NCBI GenBank assembly: GCA_025997415.1
Contig: BNUO01000091.1
Coordinates: 1 to 6,324 of the forward strand
From: Campylobacterota bacterium
Lineage (GTDB): Bacteria > Campylobacterota > Campylobacteria > Campylobacterales > SZUA-545
Direction: 5' to 3'
DNA: 6,324 nucleotides
Shown here piece by piece: positions 5,024 to 6,324 of this stretch; positions within the stretch are counted from its first letter, which is position 1; each line of letters opens with the position of its first letter. The translations under genes were made by a program, and so were the position numbers. The notes under the pieces are model-generated. The model saw nothing but the letters and a program-made list of their open reading frames with translations. It was not told the DNA's origin and ran no database searches.

Positions 5024-5503
5024 TTAATCACAAATATGTCCGTTTTCTTCCATCAACTTAAACAGAGCGCAATCGCCAAGTTCGCACGCTTTGCGAGCGT
5101 CTTTCGTTGCATTTTTGAGATCGCCAAGCAGCGCATACGAAACTGCGCGTTTCCTATAAACCTTCGCGTCGCCGGGATCGATCGCGATCACCCGCGTCCA
5201 GTCCGCGATCTCCTTTACATAATCGTCAAGTTCGGAATATGACTCGCCGCGTTTGTTATAAGCCCTTACATCGCTTGGATCGATCTCGATCGCCCGCGTA
5301 TAATCCGCTATTGCTTTCGGGTGATCGCCCAGCGCACCATACGAAATACCGCGAAATAAATAAGCATCTGCATTATTGGGATCGATCTCGATCGCTTGTG
5401 TAAATAGCGCGATCGCCTCCTCGTAATTGCCTTGATCGAAAGCGTCTTTGCCGCGTTTATATGTCGCTTCAAATGCCGCGTTGTTGCCGCCGGTGGTTTT
5501 CAT
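5024..5503 (-). CDS. TPR-repeat protein, four motifs (shorter paralogue)
   Basis: The protein is 159 aa when started at the ATG at 5503, which has AAGGAG seven nt upstream. A GTG at 5509 is in frame but sits only 1 nt from the Shine-Dalgarno sequence, so it is rejected. It contains four TPR units (YKRGKDAFDQGNYEEAIALF, AYLFRGISYGALGDHPKAIADY, AYNKRGESYSELDDYVKEIADW, VYRKRAVSYALLGDLKNATKDA) and the tail KACELGDCALFKLM...HICD. It behaves as a shortened copy of the TPR protein at 1414-2277: first and last units are closely alike, and the middle repeats are fewer. The 3' ends share a 31-base identical stretch (1461-1491 and 5071-5101). No signal peptide is seen. It is a likely protein-binding scaffold of unknown partner. 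Its upstream region is a copy of the one before the FtsZ-like/DnaE-like operon, suggesting shared regulation. It is transcribed divergently from the gene at 5663. Confidence 0.9.
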   Translation of the reverse strand: MKTTGGNNAAFEATYKRGKDAFDQGNYEEAIALFTQAIEIDPNNADAYLFRGISYGALGDHPKAIADYTRAIEIDPSDVRAYNKRGESYSELDDYVKEIADWTRVIAIDPGDAKVYRKRAVSYALLGDLKNATKDARKACELGDCALFKLMEENGHICD

Positions 5504-5523
5504 TTCCACGCTCCTTGTGTGGT

Positions 5524-5640
5524 ATAACCGACACTCTAACCAGCAACTATGTCAGATTTGGACGCAGATCGAGAGCGTGCAGCATTGTTTTGAAAATATC
5601 TTAACCATCGTTTAAGGGCAGATATATGATTATTGCGAAT
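5524..5640 (-). promoter_or_regulatory. Second copy of the duplicated upstream block, before the shorter TPR gene
   Basis: Bases 5524-5573 match 3877-3926 at 48 of 50 positions. After about 43 bp not found in the first copy (5574-5615) the resemblance resumes at 5616-5640. The region is also the divergent intergenic spacer, so it probably holds promoters for both the TPR gene (minus) and the UDG-like gene (plus). Confidence 0.55.
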
Positions 5641-5653
5641 CTAAATCGGGAGG
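5601..5653 (+). promoter_or_regulatory. Possible sigma-70 promoter and RBS for UDG-like gene B
   Basis: TTAACC at 5601-5606 and TATATG at 5623-5628 are spaced 16 bp and could be -35 and -10 boxes. GGGAGG at 5648-5653 is a clear Shine-Dalgarno sequence 9 nt before the ATG at 5663. The RBS is convincing; the promoter boxes are only plausible. Confidence 0.4.
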
Positions 5654-5662
5654 ATACAAACA

Positions 5663-6324
5663 ATGGGGGCAGAAATGACGATCGAGCAAAAGAGGAAAGA
5701 GCTAAATCGAGCAACGGGGTTGTTTGAAGGATACAACGATAAAGAAGGCATTATGATCTGCGGTTATGAATGGGGCAACTCGAAAAAAGATCAGGAATAC
5801 GAGGCGAAACACGGGGCTGTCAAGTGGGACATGAGCAAAAACAACGCTATCTTTTCCAACAAAGTCGAATTTTATGGTGAGATAGCGAAAACTTGGCGTT
5901 TCGATCGGAACATTAAAAAATGGTTTGAATTATGGGGGCATCTGCTTAGCGAGAAAAAAGAGCCTTTTGAGAAAACCATTGTCCAGACAAACTGGATCGA
6001 TGATTGCAATCACCATATGGAAGGAAACCGCAAAAAGAAATTGCGCGATCAGACCAAGAATTTTATCAAACACATTGAAGCGCTTAAACCCCGTCTGATT
6101 CTGTTCTTTGGTTCAGACATGATCGAAGTTTTACAAGAGGAGAGCGTGCTCAAGCCTTTTCAGGAGATCATGGGAAAGATCGTTCCGATTGACGACAATC
6201 CCCTAGTTAAGTTTTATGACAAACGACTCAATGTCGGCTTTCAGAACTTTGAGCATTGCAAAGTCGTCTGTTTGCCCCATGCTAGTGGTGCGCGTCCAAG
6301 CTATGCCTTCATTAAATCGTTCAA
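5663..6324 (+). CDS. Uracil-DNA-glycosylase-like family protein (paralogue B, cut by window end)
   Basis: The frame is open from ATG 5663 to the window edge: 220 full codons and no stop, so perhaps 15-20 residues are missing compared with paralogue A. The product starts MGAEMTIEQKRKELNRATGL, about 10 residues longer than A at the N-terminus. It shares the motifs IMICGYEWG (30-38), KWFELWGH, TIVQTNW, ALKPRLILFFGS, EEVLKPFQEI-like sequence and CLPHASGAR. From KWFELWGH onward the two proteins are roughly three-quarters identical by eye. The stretch between the first motif and KWFELWGH differs in both length and sequence. The motif layout suggests a UDG-superfamily fold (GxxxG first motif, late HxS loop), an inference not proven here. 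It is divergent from the TPR gene at 5024-5503, and has its own RBS and a possible promoter. Confidence 0.6.
   Translation, partial: MGAEMTIEQKRKELNRATGLFEGYNDKEGIMICGYEWGNSKKDQEYEAKHGAVKWDMSKNNAIFSNKVEFYGEIAKTWRFDRNIKKWFELWGHLLSEKKEPFEKTIVQTNWIDDCNHHMEGNRKKKLRDQTKNFIKHIEALKPRLILFFGSDMIEVLQEESVLKPFQEIMGKIVPIDDNPLVKFYDKRLNVGFQNFEHCKVVCLPHASGARPSYAFIKSF

Larger units (their letters stand above)
4030..6324. repeat. Diverged inverted duplication (UDG-like genes A and B as arms)
   Basis: The minus-strand gene at 4030-4695 and the plus-strand gene at 5663-6324 are inverted paralogues whose best-conserved parts (about 4045-4500 and 5925-6320) include identical runs such as ACCATTGTCCAGACAAACTGG split over 5976-5996, mirrored at 4422-4442. 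The 5' ends face inward, so the arms enclose both promoters, both N-terminal variable regions, the shorter TPR gene and the microsatellite. Confidence 0.75.

Noticed and set aside
1560..5420. Abundant GCGATCGC/GATC words as a cyanobacterial HIP1-like signal
   Set aside because: They are concentrated in the TPR genes, where recurring Ala-Ile-Glu/Ala-Asp and Ile-Asp codons explain them.
5504..5509. GTG at 5509 as the start of the shorter TPR gene
   Set aside because: It lies 1 nt from the Shine-Dalgarno sequence, whereas ATG at 5503 has a 7-nt spacing.

Overview
This window looks like a bacterial chromosome segment, probably from a Campylobacterota-like (epsilonproteobacterial) organism. The lineage call is weak. 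It rests on the GltX tail, on the style of the FtsZ-like and DnaE-like sequences, and on the 'ACELGDC...' tail of the TPR proteins. No RNA gene, CRISPR array, transposase or integrase was seen.

Left part (1-1237, + strand) is ordinary. It holds the 3' end of a glutamyl-tRNA synthetase gene, then a GTG-started gene for a Tat-type lipoprotein with a C-terminal M15 (VanY-like) peptidase domain. A spacer of about 175 bp (1238-1413) carries two copies of an imperfectly palindromic repeat and a C8 run, and separates this pair from the convergent genes that follow.

Middle part (1414-3926, - strand) is the most unusual. It reads as one operon: an upstream block, a 137-aa protein that is essentially only the FtsZ C-terminal domain, a 383-aa internally deleted core of DNA polymerase III alpha, and a 287-aa TPR protein. 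The first two genes overlap by 4 nt and the third starts 17 nt after the second. The DnaE-like protein lacks the PHP domain, lacks all the C-terminal domains, has lost a block of the palm, contains a 45-bp tandem duplication and has Asn where the third catalytic Asp should be. The reading frames are nevertheless open and each has a good Shine-Dalgarno sequence.

Right part (4030-6324) is built from duplicates. Two divergently oriented paralogues of a protein with uracil-DNA-glycosylase-like motifs face away from each other. Between them lie a second, shorter TPR gene and a (TTGC)7 microsatellite inside a possible small ORF. The upstream block of the FtsZ-like/DnaE-like operon recurs almost unchanged (48 of 50 bases) upstream of this second TPR gene, so the two TPR units look like duplicated, possibly co-regulated cassettes. 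The last gene runs off the window end.

How these genes work together cannot be read from the sequence. A domesticated accessory locus and a young graveyard of partial housekeeping-gene copies are both possible. The preserved frames and translational coupling favour expression.
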